A stretch of DNA of 64,000 nt from Cryomorpha sp963741985 (GCA_963741985.1 CAVUKD010000004.1:186001-250000), one strand, 5' to 3'. Counted from the first letter of the stretch, positions 35,283 through 44,336 are shown. The notes: generated by a model from the sequence alone, not told the origin. A program made the numbers and translations.

Positions 35283-35645
35283 AAAATACCTAACTCGTGC
35301 CTGTCCAGAATGGCCGCTATCGATGTTGCACTTGTTCTAAAAACAGTCATCCCGACCCATCGGGACTCCTTTATTTTAGAACTGTGTGCACCTTGCTATC
35401 GAAGATTCTGATCCAGACACTATAGCCGATCTACAGATTCAAATTCTTGTCTGTCCAGAATATTCGTTTCTTGCTTTTGGCTTGATCTTTTACGGGCGTT
35501 GCACCGTGCCGTTGGCTAGGTACGAGGACCTGTGCTAAAACCAGTTACTGATAAATTAATCAAATCTTGAAACTTCAACCTGTTGCCCCATGATGGTTGG
35601 TGGTAACCATGCGAATAATCCTATAGAAAATACTAATTTCGTCGG
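35283..35645. repeat. 363-bp intergenic region with nested inverted repeats
   Basis: No gene is supported. An imperfect inverted repeat spans 35327-35390 (TGCAC...GTTCTAAAA paired with TTTTAGAAC...GTGCA), enclosing a perfect CCCGA-CCCA-TCGGG hairpin at 35351-35364. The 11-mer CTGTCCAGAAT occurs at 35301 and again at 35451, exactly 150 bases apart. The remaining 35470-35560 has moderate GC with no visible structure. The -7-like box TAATTTCG (35634-35641) belongs to the next gene. Possible readings are a degraded mobile-element end or an intergenic folding repeat. Confidence 0.6.
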
Positions 35646-36827
35646 ATGCGAAAAGGACTCGTTTTTCTACTTTCCATTTTATCCTTTCTAATCTTCCAAA
35701 GCTTATACGGGCAATCAGCGGAACTCATGAAAACATCTGAGGCATCCCTTATAACTTGTGGTCAGGGAGATGATCTTTACGCAACTTTTGGTCATAGCGC
35801 TATCCATATCACCGATCCGTATGCAGGTGTAGATCGGGTTTATAATTACGGCACCTTTGATTTCGACACGCCCAATTTTTATTTGAAGTTTGCGCAAGGC
35901 AAGCTCAACTATATGCTCAGCGTGAGTAGTATGCCTCAATTTTTGCGCGAATATCAATTCGAAGGCCGCTGGGTTTATCGTCAAAAACTAAACCTGACCC
36001 AAGACGAAATCCAAGAGCTATATTCCTTTTTGGAAAATAATGCATTGCCCGAAAACCGGGATTACAAGTACGATTTTTTCTACGACAACTGTAGCACGCG
36101 GCTTCGAGACGTTTTGGAAAATGTACTTGGAGACAAACTTCAATATCCAGAAAACCCAAAAGACAGCACACAAACATTCCGCGATTTGATTGGACTCTAT
36201 CTCACGAATCACGCATGGAGCGATCTTGGAATCGACCTTGCGCTTGGTGCTCCTTGCGATCGAGTGGCCGACTGGCGTCAAAAAATGTTTCTCCCTGATT
36301 TTCTAAAGGCAAATCTGGAGCAGGCTAAGGTGTTACATGATGGCACAACTGAAAATCTGATTTCGGGCGGCAGTTATATTTTAGCAGAGCGTAAAGCACC
36401 GCAAGATGCCGATTCAGGCGGTATAATGTGGATATTCTGGACGCTCTTTGCTATTGCGGGAATCAGCGCGGTATTCTTGAAAGCGAATTCTTTCAGATAT
36501 TTTGATATCGTATTTTTCTTTGTGATTGGCTTGTTGGGGATTTTCATTGCGCTGCTTTGGTTTGCTACCGACCACTCAGCAACGAGGTGGAACTTTAACC
36601 TTCTCTGGGCGTTACCTACATGGATTTGGGGAGCAATTCTCCTCATTCGAAAGAAACCCAACAGTCGGTTTTTCAAAATCCACGCCTTTATCATGTTTGG
36701 AATATTGATTTTTTGGATCGCTATTCCGCAAAATTTTCATCAAGCTGTTATTCCCATCACGCTTGCCCTTATGATGCGCAGCTGGGCCTGGCAAAAGAGC
36801 AACCGTTTTTCTCTTAAAAACCAATGA
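35646..36827 (+). CDS. DUF4105 exported membrane protein
   Basis: A 393-residue protein: signal peptide (GLVFLLSILSFLIFQSLYG), a DUF4105 domain (about 25-250) with LYATFGHSAIHI, VYNYGTFDFDTPNFYLKFAQGKL, YDFFYDNCSTRLRDVLE and APCDRVADWRQKMFLP, and four C-terminal membrane helices (about 255-385). The conserved His-Asn-Cys-Asp pattern resembles cysteine-type hydrolase folds, but no activity is proven. It is common in Bacteroidota and proteobacteria, usually as a single gene. The DinB-like gene follows three bases later. Confidence 0.86.
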   Translation: MRKGLVFLLSILSFLIFQSLYGQSAELMKTSEASLITCGQGDDLYATFGHSAIHITDPYAGVDRVYNYGTFDFDTPNFYLKFAQGKLNYMLSVSSMPQFLREYQFEGRWVYRQKLNLTQDEIQELYSFLENNALPENRDYKYDFFYDNCSTRLRDVLENVLGDKLQYPENPKDSTQTFRDLIGLYLTNHAWSDLGIDLALGAPCDRVADWRQKMFLPDFLKANLEQAKVLHDGTTENLISGGSYILAERKAPQDADSGGIMWIFWTLFAIAGISAVFLKANSFRYFDIVFFFVIGLLGIFIALLWFATDHSATRWNFNLLWALPTWIWGAILLIRKKPNSRFFKIHAFIMFGILIFWIAIPQNFHQAVIPITLALMMRSWAWQKSNRFSLKNQ

Positions 36828-36830
36828 TCT

Positions 36831-37367
36831 ATGTTATCGAAACTTCATGCCCCCTACGACGAACTGGAAACCGAACTTCAGGAACTTTTCAGGTATATGG
36901 ATTCCCTCCCGGAAGGTCGTCGCCACCAAAGTCCTGAAGGTGCATGGAGTGCGGTTCAAATTCTCTATCATCTCAAAGAATCTGAAAAAGGAACAGCAGC
37001 CTATCTCTCCAAAAAAATTCTTGCTCCAAAATCTGAAGTCCCGGCTGGTGGTGTTGCTTCAAAACTTCGTTCTACCCTCCTGAGTAAAAGTCTGCGAAAC
37101 TATTCCAAAAAATTCAACGCTCCATCTGTTTTTAAGGAAATTCCTGAAAATTTAGATTACGACAAAGTTCAAGAAGGATATATTCAAGCCAGAAAAAATC
37201 TACGTTCCATCTTGGATCAATTTGACAGTCAGATGTTGAATAAAGCCTATTTCAAACATCCGGTAGCGGGTAGAATTACCATAATTCAGACCTTGAATTT
37301 TCTAAAAGATCATTTTCAAAGACATGTTGTGCAGCTGAAGGAGCGGTCAAAGGCGAAGGCAGATTAA
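36831..37367 (+). CDS. DinB-family protein
   Basis: A 178-residue all-alpha protein of the DinB/YfiT-like superfamily, which often binds a metal with a His triad and can act as a thiol or bacillithiol transferase. Visible histidines are in AVQILYHLKESE near residue 47 and DHFQRHVVQLKERS at the C-terminus, consistent with the family. Substrate is unknown. It is transcribed with the upstream DUF4105 gene and converges on the erythromycin-esterase-like gene. Confidence 0.82.
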   Translation: MLSKLHAPYDELETELQELFRYMDSLPEGRRHQSPEGAWSAVQILYHLKESEKGTAAYLSKKILAPKSEVPAGGVASKLRSTLLSKSLRNYSKKFNAPSVFKEIPENLDYDKVQEGYIQARKNLRSILDQFDSQMLNKAYFKHPVAGRITIIQTLNFLKDHFQRHVVQLKERSKAKAD

Positions 37368-37377
37368 TTTCAGTGTA

Positions 37378-38676
37378 TTAATTTTCAGTCGTAGCAACAG
37401 GCTCCGGTTTTATCCATTTGTTTTCAGGGTAAATTTCCAAGAAGAGATTACGATCTAAGCGCGAGTCTTCCATGTTTTTATTGAAAATAACTCCATTCAT
37501 CACGTGAGAGATATTGTTTTTCATGTATTTCTGGCCCAAGGGGCGAGAAATTAAACTACCGGGATCGTAGTTTTCGAAAGATAAAAAGCAGTTTTCAAGT
37601 CCTGATTTTTCAATTTGGTAAGAAAGGCTGCTTTCTTTGGCCGGCTTCAGATCCTTATCTCCCAACAATCCATATTTACCTTGATAGGCAATGAAGCCAA
37701 CGATAAATGCATTGTCTCCAAAATGGTCTTTTACATACTGCCCCATCATGGATTGTTTTCGGTAATAATTGTCCAACAGGTTGTAAGGAATGCCTTTCAA
37801 GTGCACTTCATCGCAATTATAGAGAAAGTGGCTTGTGGCTCCCCAGCAAATAATCTTTTTTTCGGGATTGGCTTCCTTGAGCCATATCAGGTTTTCGGCC
37901 ATAAGCCGGTCGCGGTTATCGGTTTTAAGTACTAAATCAGATAAAAGGTATTCGACGTTTCCTAAAACATGTCTCCAAAAAGCAGCCTCAGGATCTGACG
38001 GATTAATTTCTGTGATGATGGTATTCACAAATACGGTATCTTTCCGGGCCTGATCCTTTTTGTATTTTTTCATGTCGTATTTAACCAGCCGGTTTAGTGC
38101 AACTTCAAAATCGTTCCATTCGGGTGCTTGGAATGCAGCGGGGTTGGTTTGAGCTAACCATTTTTTGAAGTCATCCGTGAACTCATATTCAGAAATTCTC
38201 CCGGTAAACTGGTAATCAAAACCGCCAACCAATAGCGGTCGTTCGGTATTTTTATTCGCCTCGATATAAGCGGCGAGTGGTTCGAAAGATTTAGTGATTG
38301 ACCACAGGTAAAAGACACTTTGCCCCAGTGACTTCGATACATTCTCGCCGTTTTCTATTTTACCCCATGCGCGGTTGCATTCATAAAGCCCACTTTCGAA
38401 GGCGATTATATCAAACCCCATCTCTTCGTGTAGAAATTTTATCAATTTTATTTTGGTTTGATACGCGGTCTTTTCGCCGTGTGATTGCTCACCGAGCATC
38501 ACGATATCTACATCTTCCCAGATTTCCTTAAGTTGGTCGAAATTTGAAAAGTCATCATCGTTGTCGGTCACTTTTCCCAAATCAATCAGATGGGGAACTA
38601 ATTGGTTATCAAAAAGGTTTTGCGAAACGACAATTCCCGACATAAGTAGGAGAATAAAAGATAGTTTATATTTCAT
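37378..38676 (-). CDS. Erythromycin-esterase-family exported protein
   Basis: A 432-residue protein with a signal peptide (YKLSFILLLMSGIVVSQ) and the Ere fold: MLGEQSHGEK near residue 60, IAFESGLYECN near 95, GGFDYQFTGRIS near 155 and CWGATSHFLYN near 281. True Ere enzymes hydrolyse the macrolide lactone, but most members of this family in Bacteroidota have unknown substrates. A resistance role should not be assumed from the fold. The mature protein is expected in the periplasm. No mobile element flanks it. Confidence 0.85.
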   Translation of the reverse strand: MKYKLSFILLLMSGIVVSQNLFDNQLVPHLIDLGKVTDNDDDFSNFDQLKEIWEDVDIVMLGEQSHGEKTAYQTKIKLIKFLHEEMGFDIIAFESGLYECNRAWGKIENGENVSKSLGQSVFYLWSITKSFEPLAAYIEANKNTERPLLVGGFDYQFTGRISEYEFTDDFKKWLAQTNPAAFQAPEWNDFEVALNRLVKYDMKKYKKDQARKDTVFVNTIITEINPSDPEAAFWRHVLGNVEYLLSDLVLKTDNRDRLMAENLIWLKEANPEKKIICWGATSHFLYNCDEVHLKGIPYNLLDNYYRKQSMMGQYVKDHFGDNAFIVGFIAYQGKYGLLGDKDLKPAKESSLSYQIEKSGLENCFLSFENYDPGSLISRPLGQKYMKNNISHVMNGVIFNKNMEDSRLDRNLFLEIYPENKWIKPEPVATTEN

Positions 38677-38923
38677 GGTTTATAGCTTTGAGAAAGTCAG
38701 AAGAATGGAATGGGAATTAACCGTCGGAACCTCTAAAAGGATGTTCTCAGCTAGTAAGATAGCCATATTTGTTCTATTATTCTGAGATAATTCTGAATCA
38801 CTAAACGAGCGTGAGTTCACAACAACCCGAATGGATTAGAAGATATCAAATTAATACACTCGCTTTTGCTCATGCCTATTCACGATTCGGAGGTGAATAC
38901 TCTGATACGCAAGTTCGGATTTA
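38677..38923. other. Intergenic region upstream of an orphan T9SS tail
   Basis: No gene is supported here. On the plus strand a frame with the stretch QINTLAFAHAYSRFGGEYS (about 38830-38900) looks protein-like but is short and has no start. In another frame MPIHDSEVNTLIRKFGF is seen near 38873. These are probably leftovers of one or more lost genes joined to the tail at 38924-39097. Confidence 0.35.
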
Positions 38924-39097
38924 ATGGGTATGGTTTCGATATTTGACGCGACCGGCAGAGAAAAGGTCAATTTCAAACACGGCTGGAATAACCTTCATAT
39001 TAACACAAAAAACTGGAGCGGTGGCTTAGATTTCGTCTATTTAGAAAACCTTTCGGGAAAACGAACTGTCGAGAAAGTTGTAGTTTTGGGAAAATAG
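38924..39097 (+). pseudogene. Orphan T9SS C-terminal sorting-domain fragment
   Basis: In one frame, from an ATG at 38924 or 38930 to a TAG at 39095-39097, the translation reads VSIFDATGREKVNF, HGWNNLHINTKNWSGG and FVYLENLSGKRTVEKVVVLGK. This is the end of a T9SS type A sorting domain. The upstream part of such a domain and any cargo are missing, since an in-frame TGA precedes it at 38903. It is most simply the 3' remnant of a deleted secreted-protein gene. It ends 14 bases before the SUI1-like gene. Confidence 0.7.
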
Positions 39098-39111
39098 AGA
39101 AAAAATCACGT

Positions 39112-39450
39112 ATGTCAAAAAAGAAAAAGCTAAACGTCGTGTACAGTACCAATCCAAACTTTGAATACAGCACGGACGGAGACGAGGAGCAGGAAACCCT
39201 TTTGCCGGCAAGGCAAAACTTAAAAGTATGGCTCGACAAAAAACAGCGAGGCGGTAAAGTGGTGAGCCTCATTCAAGGTTTTGTAGGTACTGCAGATGAT
39301 TTGAAAGAATTGGGTAGTGAATTAAAGAGTCTTTGTGGAGTCGGTGGCACAGCAAAAGACGGAGAAATAATTATTCAGGGCGACCATCGCGATAAAATTG
39401 TGGCATATTTGCATAAAAAAGGATATGGAGCCAAGAAAGCCGGCGGCTAA
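39112..39450 (+). CDS. eIF1/SUI1-family translation factor (YciH-like)
   Basis: A 112-residue protein. A basic N-terminal tail (SKKKKLNVVYSTNPNFEY) leads to a SUI1 domain (about 40-108) with GGKVVSLIQGFVGTADDLKELGSELKSLCGVGGTAKDGEIIIQGDHR as the signature region. Bacterial SUI1 proteins such as YciH are thought to tune initiation fidelity, without a settled role. Its last 26 bases overlap the RNA methyltransferase gene, which suggests coupling of two translation-related functions. Confidence 0.92.
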   Translation: MSKKKKLNVVYSTNPNFEYSTDGDEEQETLLPARQNLKVWLDKKQRGGKVVSLIQGFVGTADDLKELGSELKSLCGVGGTAKDGEIIIQGDHRDKIVAYLHKKGYGAKKAGG

Positions 39451-40612
39451 TCGCCGATCGAACCCAAAGCAAAATGAACGTTTCCCGATGGTGGCCTCCA
39501 CGCTGCAAGGTCTCGAAGAAGTGCTGGCCAAAGAGTTGCGCTCCATAGGTGGAAATGATGTGAAAACAGGAAAGAGAGCCGTTTTTTTTACAGCTGATAA
39601 AGATTTGGTTTATAAAGCAAATCTCCGCCTTCGCACTGCGCTGCGCCTTTTGAAACCCATCAAAAGATTTCGCGCTGAAGATGCTGATGTCCTTTACAAT
39701 CAGGTCAAATCGATCGATTGGGATGAACTGTTCGATATCGAAAAAACTTTTCTTATCCGCACCACCACGAGCGGCCCGGTTTTTACCCATAGTCATTATG
39801 TGGCCTTGAAATGCAAAGATGCCATAGCCGATTTTTTTCGCGATAAATATGGGAAAAGGCCAAGTGTGGATAGTCAGAAACCGGATATAATTATCCATGT
39901 GAAAATCTGGAATGATGACGTGACCATCTCGCTCGACAGTTCGGGTGAACCTTTGAATAAACGCGGATACCGCCAAAAAGAATCTATTGCGCCGCTCAAT
40001 GAATGTCTGGCTGCAGGCATGCTGCTTATTGCAGGTTACGACGGTAGAATGGATCTTATTGACGGGATGTGTGGGACCGGGACGGTTTGTATTGAAGCTG
40101 CGATGATAGCGCACCGCATTGCCCCCGGATTGATGCGCGATAATTTTGCCTTTATGCACTGGAAAGATTTTGATTCGGAACTTTTCGGAGTTATTCGCGA
40201 AGCCACAGTGAATCGGCTACGTGAAGAATCCGTGAAAATCGTAGGAATTGATACCGATTTTTTCACGCTCAGCCTCGCGCGGCAGGCTGCCAAAGACGCA
40301 GGGCTGGAAGATGCCATAGATTTTAGTATCGGGAATTTCTTTCGGGAAACTCCGCCCAAACCACCAGCGATACTTGTGATGAATCCACCGTATGGTGAGC
40401 GGATTAAAGTAGATGATATCGAAGAACTCTACGCCGATATCGGAGATAAGCTGAAGGAAAGTTATGCCGGTTATCAAGCTTGGATTCTATCTGGACATGA
40501 AGAAGCGATGAAGCGAATCGGTTTACGCACTTTCGACACGCATCATCTGATGAATGGGAAAATACCTTGCCGGTTTTCGGGATATCGGATGTATAGTGGG
40601 ACGAAGGAGTGA
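39425..40612 (+). CDS. THUMP-domain class I RNA methyltransferase
   Basis: About 395 residues from the ATG at 39425; 39398 and 39488 are possible alternatives. An N-terminal ferredoxin-like/THUMP part (about 25-165) precedes a Rossmann methyltransferase with the SAM loop IDGMCGTGTVCIEAAMIAHR near 207, GIDTDFFTLSLARQAAKDAG, and the catalytic NPPYGER near 318. The motif pattern is that of the RlmL/YpsC group, which methylate guanine N2 of 23S rRNA. The exact site is not certain. It overlaps the SUI1-like gene. Confidence 0.92.
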   Translation: MEPRKPAANRRSNPKQNERFPMVASTLQGLEEVLAKELRSIGGNDVKTGKRAVFFTADKDLVYKANLRLRTALRLLKPIKRFRAEDADVLYNQVKSIDWDELFDIEKTFLIRTTTSGPVFTHSHYVALKCKDAIADFFRDKYGKRPSVDSQKPDIIIHVKIWNDDVTISLDSSGEPLNKRGYRQKESIAPLNECLAAGMLLIAGYDGRMDLIDGMCGTGTVCIEAAMIAHRIAPGLMRDNFAFMHWKDFDSELFGVIREATVNRLREESVKIVGIDTDFFTLSLARQAAKDAGLEDAIDFSIGNFFRETPPKPPAILVMNPPYGERIKVDDIEELYADIGDKLKESYAGYQAWILSGHEEAMKRIGLRTFDTHHLMNGKIPCRFSGYRMYSGTKE

Positions 40613-40710
40613 AAGGTAGACAGTGAAACTTTCGTTATCTAATCTATTCTGCTGCCCTTTAGTTTGCTGCGCGCTGACAATTTCTCTTTTAATCGTCACA
40701 CACATCTATT

Positions 40711-41088
40711 TCAAGTTCGATTAACTTCTAAGATTTTTCCATTTAATTCAGCTTTTTCCCTTCCCCATTTTGCGAGAGCTTCAATAACAGGAACGAGAGT
40801 TTCCCCTTCTTTGGTCAGATAATATTCCACCCTCGGAGGAACTTCAGCAAATACACGCCTTCCTACAATCCCGTCTGCTACCAATTTTTTAAGCTGAAGG
40901 GATAACATTTTTTCAGTGATATCCGGAATATGGCGTTTCAATTCACTAAATCGTTTATATCCGTTTCGCAAATACCATAGGACAACCGTTTTCCATTTTC
41001 CGCCTATGTAATCCATTGTAACATCCAATGCACAATGATAGGTTTTACCATTCATTTTAATCTCTAATTCTATCCCGTCAACTACCAT
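40711..41088 (-). CDS. HxlR-family transcriptional regulator
   Basis: A 125-residue winged-helix repressor of the HxlR group. The hallmark stretches are CALDVTMDYIGGKWKTVVLWYL near residues 18-40, FSELKRHIPDITEKMLSLQLKKL and EYYLTKEGETLVPVIEALAKWG. It often responds to aldehydes or electrophiles through Cys. Divergent from an oxidoreductase gene across 174 bases, a classical arrangement for a repressor and its target, so the neighbour is the likely regulon member. Confidence 0.93.
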   Translation of the reverse strand: MVVDGIELEIKMNGKTYHCALDVTMDYIGGKWKTVVLWYLRNGYKRFSELKRHIPDITEKMLSLQLKKLVADGIVGRRVFAEVPPRVEYYLTKEGETLVPVIEALAKWGREKAELNGKILEVNRT

Positions 41089-41262
41089 TTGAAAAAAATT
41101 TAAAAAATATCTTATCTAAAACTACACGTCAACACTCAGTTTCGTCATTCAAGACCAATACTATCATTTATTACAGCTCTTGTAAAGAGTAAATTAACAT
41201 GCTAATATTGTAGTAAATATATAAACTAAACCTCCTCATTAACAATTTAACAACGAAAGAAA
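41089..41262. promoter_or_regulatory. Divergent promoter region, HxlR / oxidoreductase
   Basis: The 174-base gap holds an imperfect inverted repeat CTCTT-GTA-AAGAG (about 41175-41187) and TAATATTG (41205-41212, one mismatch from TAnnTTTG) about 50 bases before the plus-strand gene. The HxlR binding site is probably here. The exact site is not defined. Confidence 0.4.
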
Positions 41263-41964
41263 ATGAAAATCGCCGTATTAGGAACAGGGCCTGTTGGCCA
41301 AACAATCAGTTCAAAACTGATAGAGTTGAATCACCAGGTAGTAATGGGAACACGAAATGTAAACAATTCACTTTCCAAGACAGAGAAAGATTCGTTTGGC
41401 CGACCGCCACTGGGTATTTGGCTCAAGGAAAATCAGAAAATTAAATTGGGAACTTTCTTAGAAGCGGCCGCTTTTGCTGATTTAATTGTCAATGCTACGA
41501 ATGGCGGCGGATCTTTGGAAGTATTGAAAATGGCCGGCAAAGAAAATTTAAAGGATAAAGTTATACTGGATATTTCCAATCCTTTGGACTTTTCAAACGG
41601 AATGCCTCCTTCCCTTTCAGTATGCAATACGGATTCGCTTGGAGAACAGATTCAAAGAGCGTATCCCGATGCCAAAGTTGTGAAAAGTTTGAACACCATG
41701 AATACACTCATCATGGTTAACCCATCGCTTTTACCCGGTGACCACAATGTTTTCATAAGTGGTAATGATATAGAAGCGAAAGAGCGTGTAAAAGGACTAT
41801 TAAATTCATTTGGATGGAAAAATGAAAACATGATTGATATGGGTGATATCACCACTGCCAGAGGGACAGAGCAATTGCTTCCAATTTGGATTCGACTGTG
41901 GGGTACTTTACAAAATCCAATGTTTAATTTTCACATTGTTGTAGGCGAGAAACCGAATTCGTAA
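41263..41964 (+). CDS. NADPH-dependent F420-reductase-like oxidoreductase
   Basis: A 233-residue single-domain protein with a Rossmann NADP-binding loop at the start (KIAVLGTGPVGQTISSKL, MGTRN for the phosphate) and the rest resembling the NADPH:F420 oxidoreductase / ketol-acid group (AYPDAKVVKSLNTMN, ISGNDIEAKERVKGLL). Flavobacteria lack F420, so the substrate is probably another one. The divergent HxlR regulator suggests induction by a reactive compound. No catalytic domain beyond the nucleotide fold is visible. Confidence 0.86.
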   Translation: MKIAVLGTGPVGQTISSKLIELNHQVVMGTRNVNNSLSKTEKDSFGRPPLGIWLKENQKIKLGTFLEAAAFADLIVNATNGGGSLEVLKMAGKENLKDKVILDISNPLDFSNGMPPSLSVCNTDSLGEQIQRAYPDAKVVKSLNTMNTLIMVNPSLLPGDHNVFISGNDIEAKERVKGLLNSFGWKNENMIDMGDITTARGTEQLLPIWIRLWGTLQNPMFNFHIVVGEKPNS

Positions 41965-41984
41965 GATCGAATCGTGGAATAAGC

Positions 41985-42019
41985 ATAAAACCTCTGTTTG
42001 ATTCAACAGAGGTTTTTAC
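41985..42019 (+). terminator. Terminator of the oxidoreductase gene
   Basis: AAAACCTCTGTT / AACAGAGGTTTTT with loop TGATTC, about 25 bases after the stop. Confidence 0.8.
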
Positions 42020-42230
42020 ATTAATCGGATAGCTAATTTAGGATTCTCTGATCGTACCCTCTCATCTTCTCACCGCTATAATGGCCTTTCGTCCTGCGGT
42101 CATAAAAAAGAGTAATTTGCCTTATTATTAAAGTAGAAAATAATCTAAGTTCGATTAATTGAAATCGCAATAGGAGGTGAGTTTAAAGTTGCACTCTTGC
42201 TTAAACATGTATCAATACCCCATCAACTCC

Positions 42231-44210
42231 TCAATCTTCGCTTTCAACCGTGAGTTTGCTAAAAATTTCTCCTCCAGATGGTCCTGTAAACGGCACAGGG
42301 GTGTCCATGCTCGCACAGCGCATTACGGGTGCATCGAGTGCTTCAAAACAGTTTTCAGTAATAAGTGCTGAAAGTTCTCCTCCCAGACCGCCAAACATTG
42401 TATCTTCGTGAAGTACGAGGACTCGACCGGTTTTACGTACCGAAGCGAAAACAGCTTCTTCGTCGAGGGGCACGAGGGTGCGCAAGTCAATAATTTCGAG
42501 GTCGAGTTCAGGCATTTCTTCAGCAAGAGCCAAAGCCCAGTGCACTCCCATTCCATATGTAATTATGGAAACTCCATTTCCTTCGCGAACTGTTGCAGCT
42601 TTTCCAAACGGAATTGTGTAATATCCCGCAGGGACTTCTCCTTTCAAACTGCGGTACAATGCTTTGTGCTCGAAGTACATTACCGGATTTGGATCTTCGA
42701 AGGCGGTGAGCAAAAGTCCTTTGGCATCAGCCGGGAAGGCCGGATAGACTACTTTGAGTCCCGGTACGTGCGTAAACCAGGCCTCATTGCTTTGGGAGTG
42801 ATAGGGACCCGCCTGCACTCCGGCACCTGTCGGCATACGCACCACTACATCGGCATTTTGCTCCCAGCGGTAGTGGGCTTTCGCCAAATTATTCACGATT
42901 TGATTGAATCCTTCGGTCACAAAATCAGCGAATTGCATTTCGACCATGGCTTTGTAGCCTTTGATTGAGAGACCGAGACCGGTTCCTACGATTGCTGCTT
43001 CGCAAAGAGGTGTATTCCGGACGCGGTCTTTGCCAAATTCATCCAGAAAACCTTCGGTAATTTTAAAAACACCTCCGTAGTCGGCAATATCCTGCCCCAT
43101 TAATACCAGATTTTCATGGCGACGCATTGCTTCACGAAGCCCGTCAGACACTGCATCTATAAGGCGCATTTCGGTATGTTCTGAACCCGGAGAAGTAACG
43201 GTTAAATCGAAAGGGGCATAGACATCACCGAGTTCTTTGACGTCGTCCTGCACGATGGTTTCCTCATCCGAAGCGGCATGGAGAGCATCACTAATTTCAC
43301 GCTTCATTTCTTCGCGAATAGCCAGCACCTCATCTTCGGATATCACATTTTCCGCAAGGAGAAAACGCTCATAATTCGACACGGGATCCTTCTGACCCCA
43401 AAAGTCCATTAATTCCTGCGGCACATATTTCGTACCCGACGCTTCCTCATGGCCGCGCATCCGGAAAGTAAGGCACTCCACCAAAACAGGCCGTGGATTT
43501 TCGCGCATGCTTTCGGCGATGTCCCGGAATTTGGTGTAGACTTCAACAATATTATTTCCGGCTATCTGAAGCGTTTCCATTCCATAGCCAATGCCTTTAT
43601 CGATAAACTGTTTGAACTTAAATTGCTCGGACGAAGGTGTGGAGAGTCCGTATCCATTATTTTCTACTACGAAGATTACGGGCAAATCCCAAACGGCAGC
43701 CACATTGATACTTTCGTGAAAATCGCCTTCACTGGCTCCGCCATCACCTGTAAAAACAGCAGTAACGCCATTTTCTTTTCCAAGTTTTTGCGCCAGCGCT
43801 ATTCCATCTGCGACGCCCATTTGTGGTCCAAGATGCGAGATCATACCAACAATGTGTGCATCTTTGATCCCAAAATGAAAGGAGCGATCGCGCCCTTTGG
43901 TGTAGCCGTTTATTTTTCCCTGAAACTGGGAGAAGAGGCGTTGAAGTGGAATGCTTCGCGTAGTGAAAACGCCCAGATTTCTATGCATGGGAAGAATGTA
44001 CTCATCGGCTTTGAGAGCCATGGTAAGCCCTACGCTGATTGCCTCCTGCCCTATTCCCGAAAACCATTTCGAAATTTTGCCTTGTCTGAGTTGACTGAGC
44101 ATCTTCTCTTCAATCATTCGCGGCATGAGAATATTCTTGTATAAATCTCGTAATTCCTTATTGGATAGGTCTTTTCGTTCGAAATCAGTCTGGGTTGCTT
44201 CTGCAATCAT
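42231..44210 (-). CDS. 2-oxoacid dehydrogenase E1, fused alpha and beta subunits
   Basis: A 659-residue thiamine-diphosphate enzyme that combines both E1 subunits on one chain, probably acting on branched-chain 2-oxoacids. The alpha half (about 1-330) carries the ThDP motif FTGDGGASEGDFHESINVAAVW with ENNGYGLS near 185, and the beta half (about 345-659) carries LMGQDIADYGGVF, TPLCEAAIVGTGLGLS, MQFADFV and PTGAGVQAGPYHSQS near 515. E2 and E3 genes are not in the neighbourhood. The fused form is common in Bacteroidota and supplies precursors for iso-branched fatty acids. A consensus -7 box lies at 44230-44237. Confidence 0.95.
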   Translation of the reverse strand: MIAEATQTDFERKDLSNKELRDLYKNILMPRMIEEKMLSQLRQGKISKWFSGIGQEAISVGLTMALKADEYILPMHRNLGVFTTRSIPLQRLFSQFQGKINGYTKGRDRSFHFGIKDAHIVGMISHLGPQMGVADGIALAQKLGKENGVTAVFTGDGGASEGDFHESINVAAVWDLPVIFVVENNGYGLSTPSSEQFKFKQFIDKGIGYGMETLQIAGNNIVEVYTKFRDIAESMRENPRPVLVECLTFRMRGHEEASGTKYVPQELMDFWGQKDPVSNYERFLLAENVISEDEVLAIREEMKREISDALHAASDEETIVQDDVKELGDVYAPFDLTVTSPGSEHTEMRLIDAVSDGLREAMRRHENLVLMGQDIADYGGVFKITEGFLDEFGKDRVRNTPLCEAAIVGTGLGLSIKGYKAMVEMQFADFVTEGFNQIVNNLAKAHYRWEQNADVVVRMPTGAGVQAGPYHSQSNEAWFTHVPGLKVVYPAFPADAKGLLLTAFEDPNPVMYFEHKALYRSLKGEVPAGYYTIPFGKAATVREGNGVSIITYGMGVHWALALAEEMPELDLEIIDLRTLVPLDEEAVFASVRKTGRVLVLHEDTMFGGLGGELSALITENCFEALDAPVMRCASMDTPVPFTGPSGGEIFSKLTVESED

Positions 44211-44229
44211 AATAGTCTATTCGTTTGAT

Positions 44230-44237
44230 CAAAAGTA
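44230..44237 (-). promoter_or_regulatory. -7 promoter box of the E1 gene
   Basis: TACTTTTG on the minus strand, exact match to TAnnTTTG; 19 bases upstream is TTTT in the -33 position. The start codon is about 20 bases downstream. Confidence 0.5.
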
Positions 44238-44269
44238 GATAAAATAGGGTCTTAGGAAAAATTAAGAAG

Positions 44270-44306
44270 TACAAAAAAATCTCCGCGGTCAGACCGCGGA
44301 GATTTC
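44270..44306 (-). terminator. Terminator of the large T9SS protein gene
   Basis: Perfect stem CTCCGCGGTC / GACCGCGGAG with a one-base centre, followed by seven T on the minus strand, about 30 bases after the stop at 44337. Confidence 0.85.
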
Positions 44307-44336
44307 GTAGTTGAATTGATTAAAACGATTGATTAT

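Noticed and set aside
35360..35645. A tRNA or other structured RNA in the gap upstream of the DUF4105 gene.
   Set aside because: No cloverleaf or CCA-compatible acceptor pairing could be drawn. The visible hairpins are better described as nested inverted repeats.
37378..38676. The erythromycin-esterase-like gene as an acquired resistance gene.
   Set aside because: The fold is widespread in this phylum with unknown substrates, there is a signal peptide, and no integron or transposase is nearby.
42177..42371. A 64-residue plus-strand frame preceded by a strong AGGAGGTGA sequence.
   Set aside because: Most of it is antisense to the well-conserved C-terminus of the E1 gene, and the encoded protein has no recognisable pattern. 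The Shine-Dalgarno match is probably chance, since such sequences are not used widely in this phylum.
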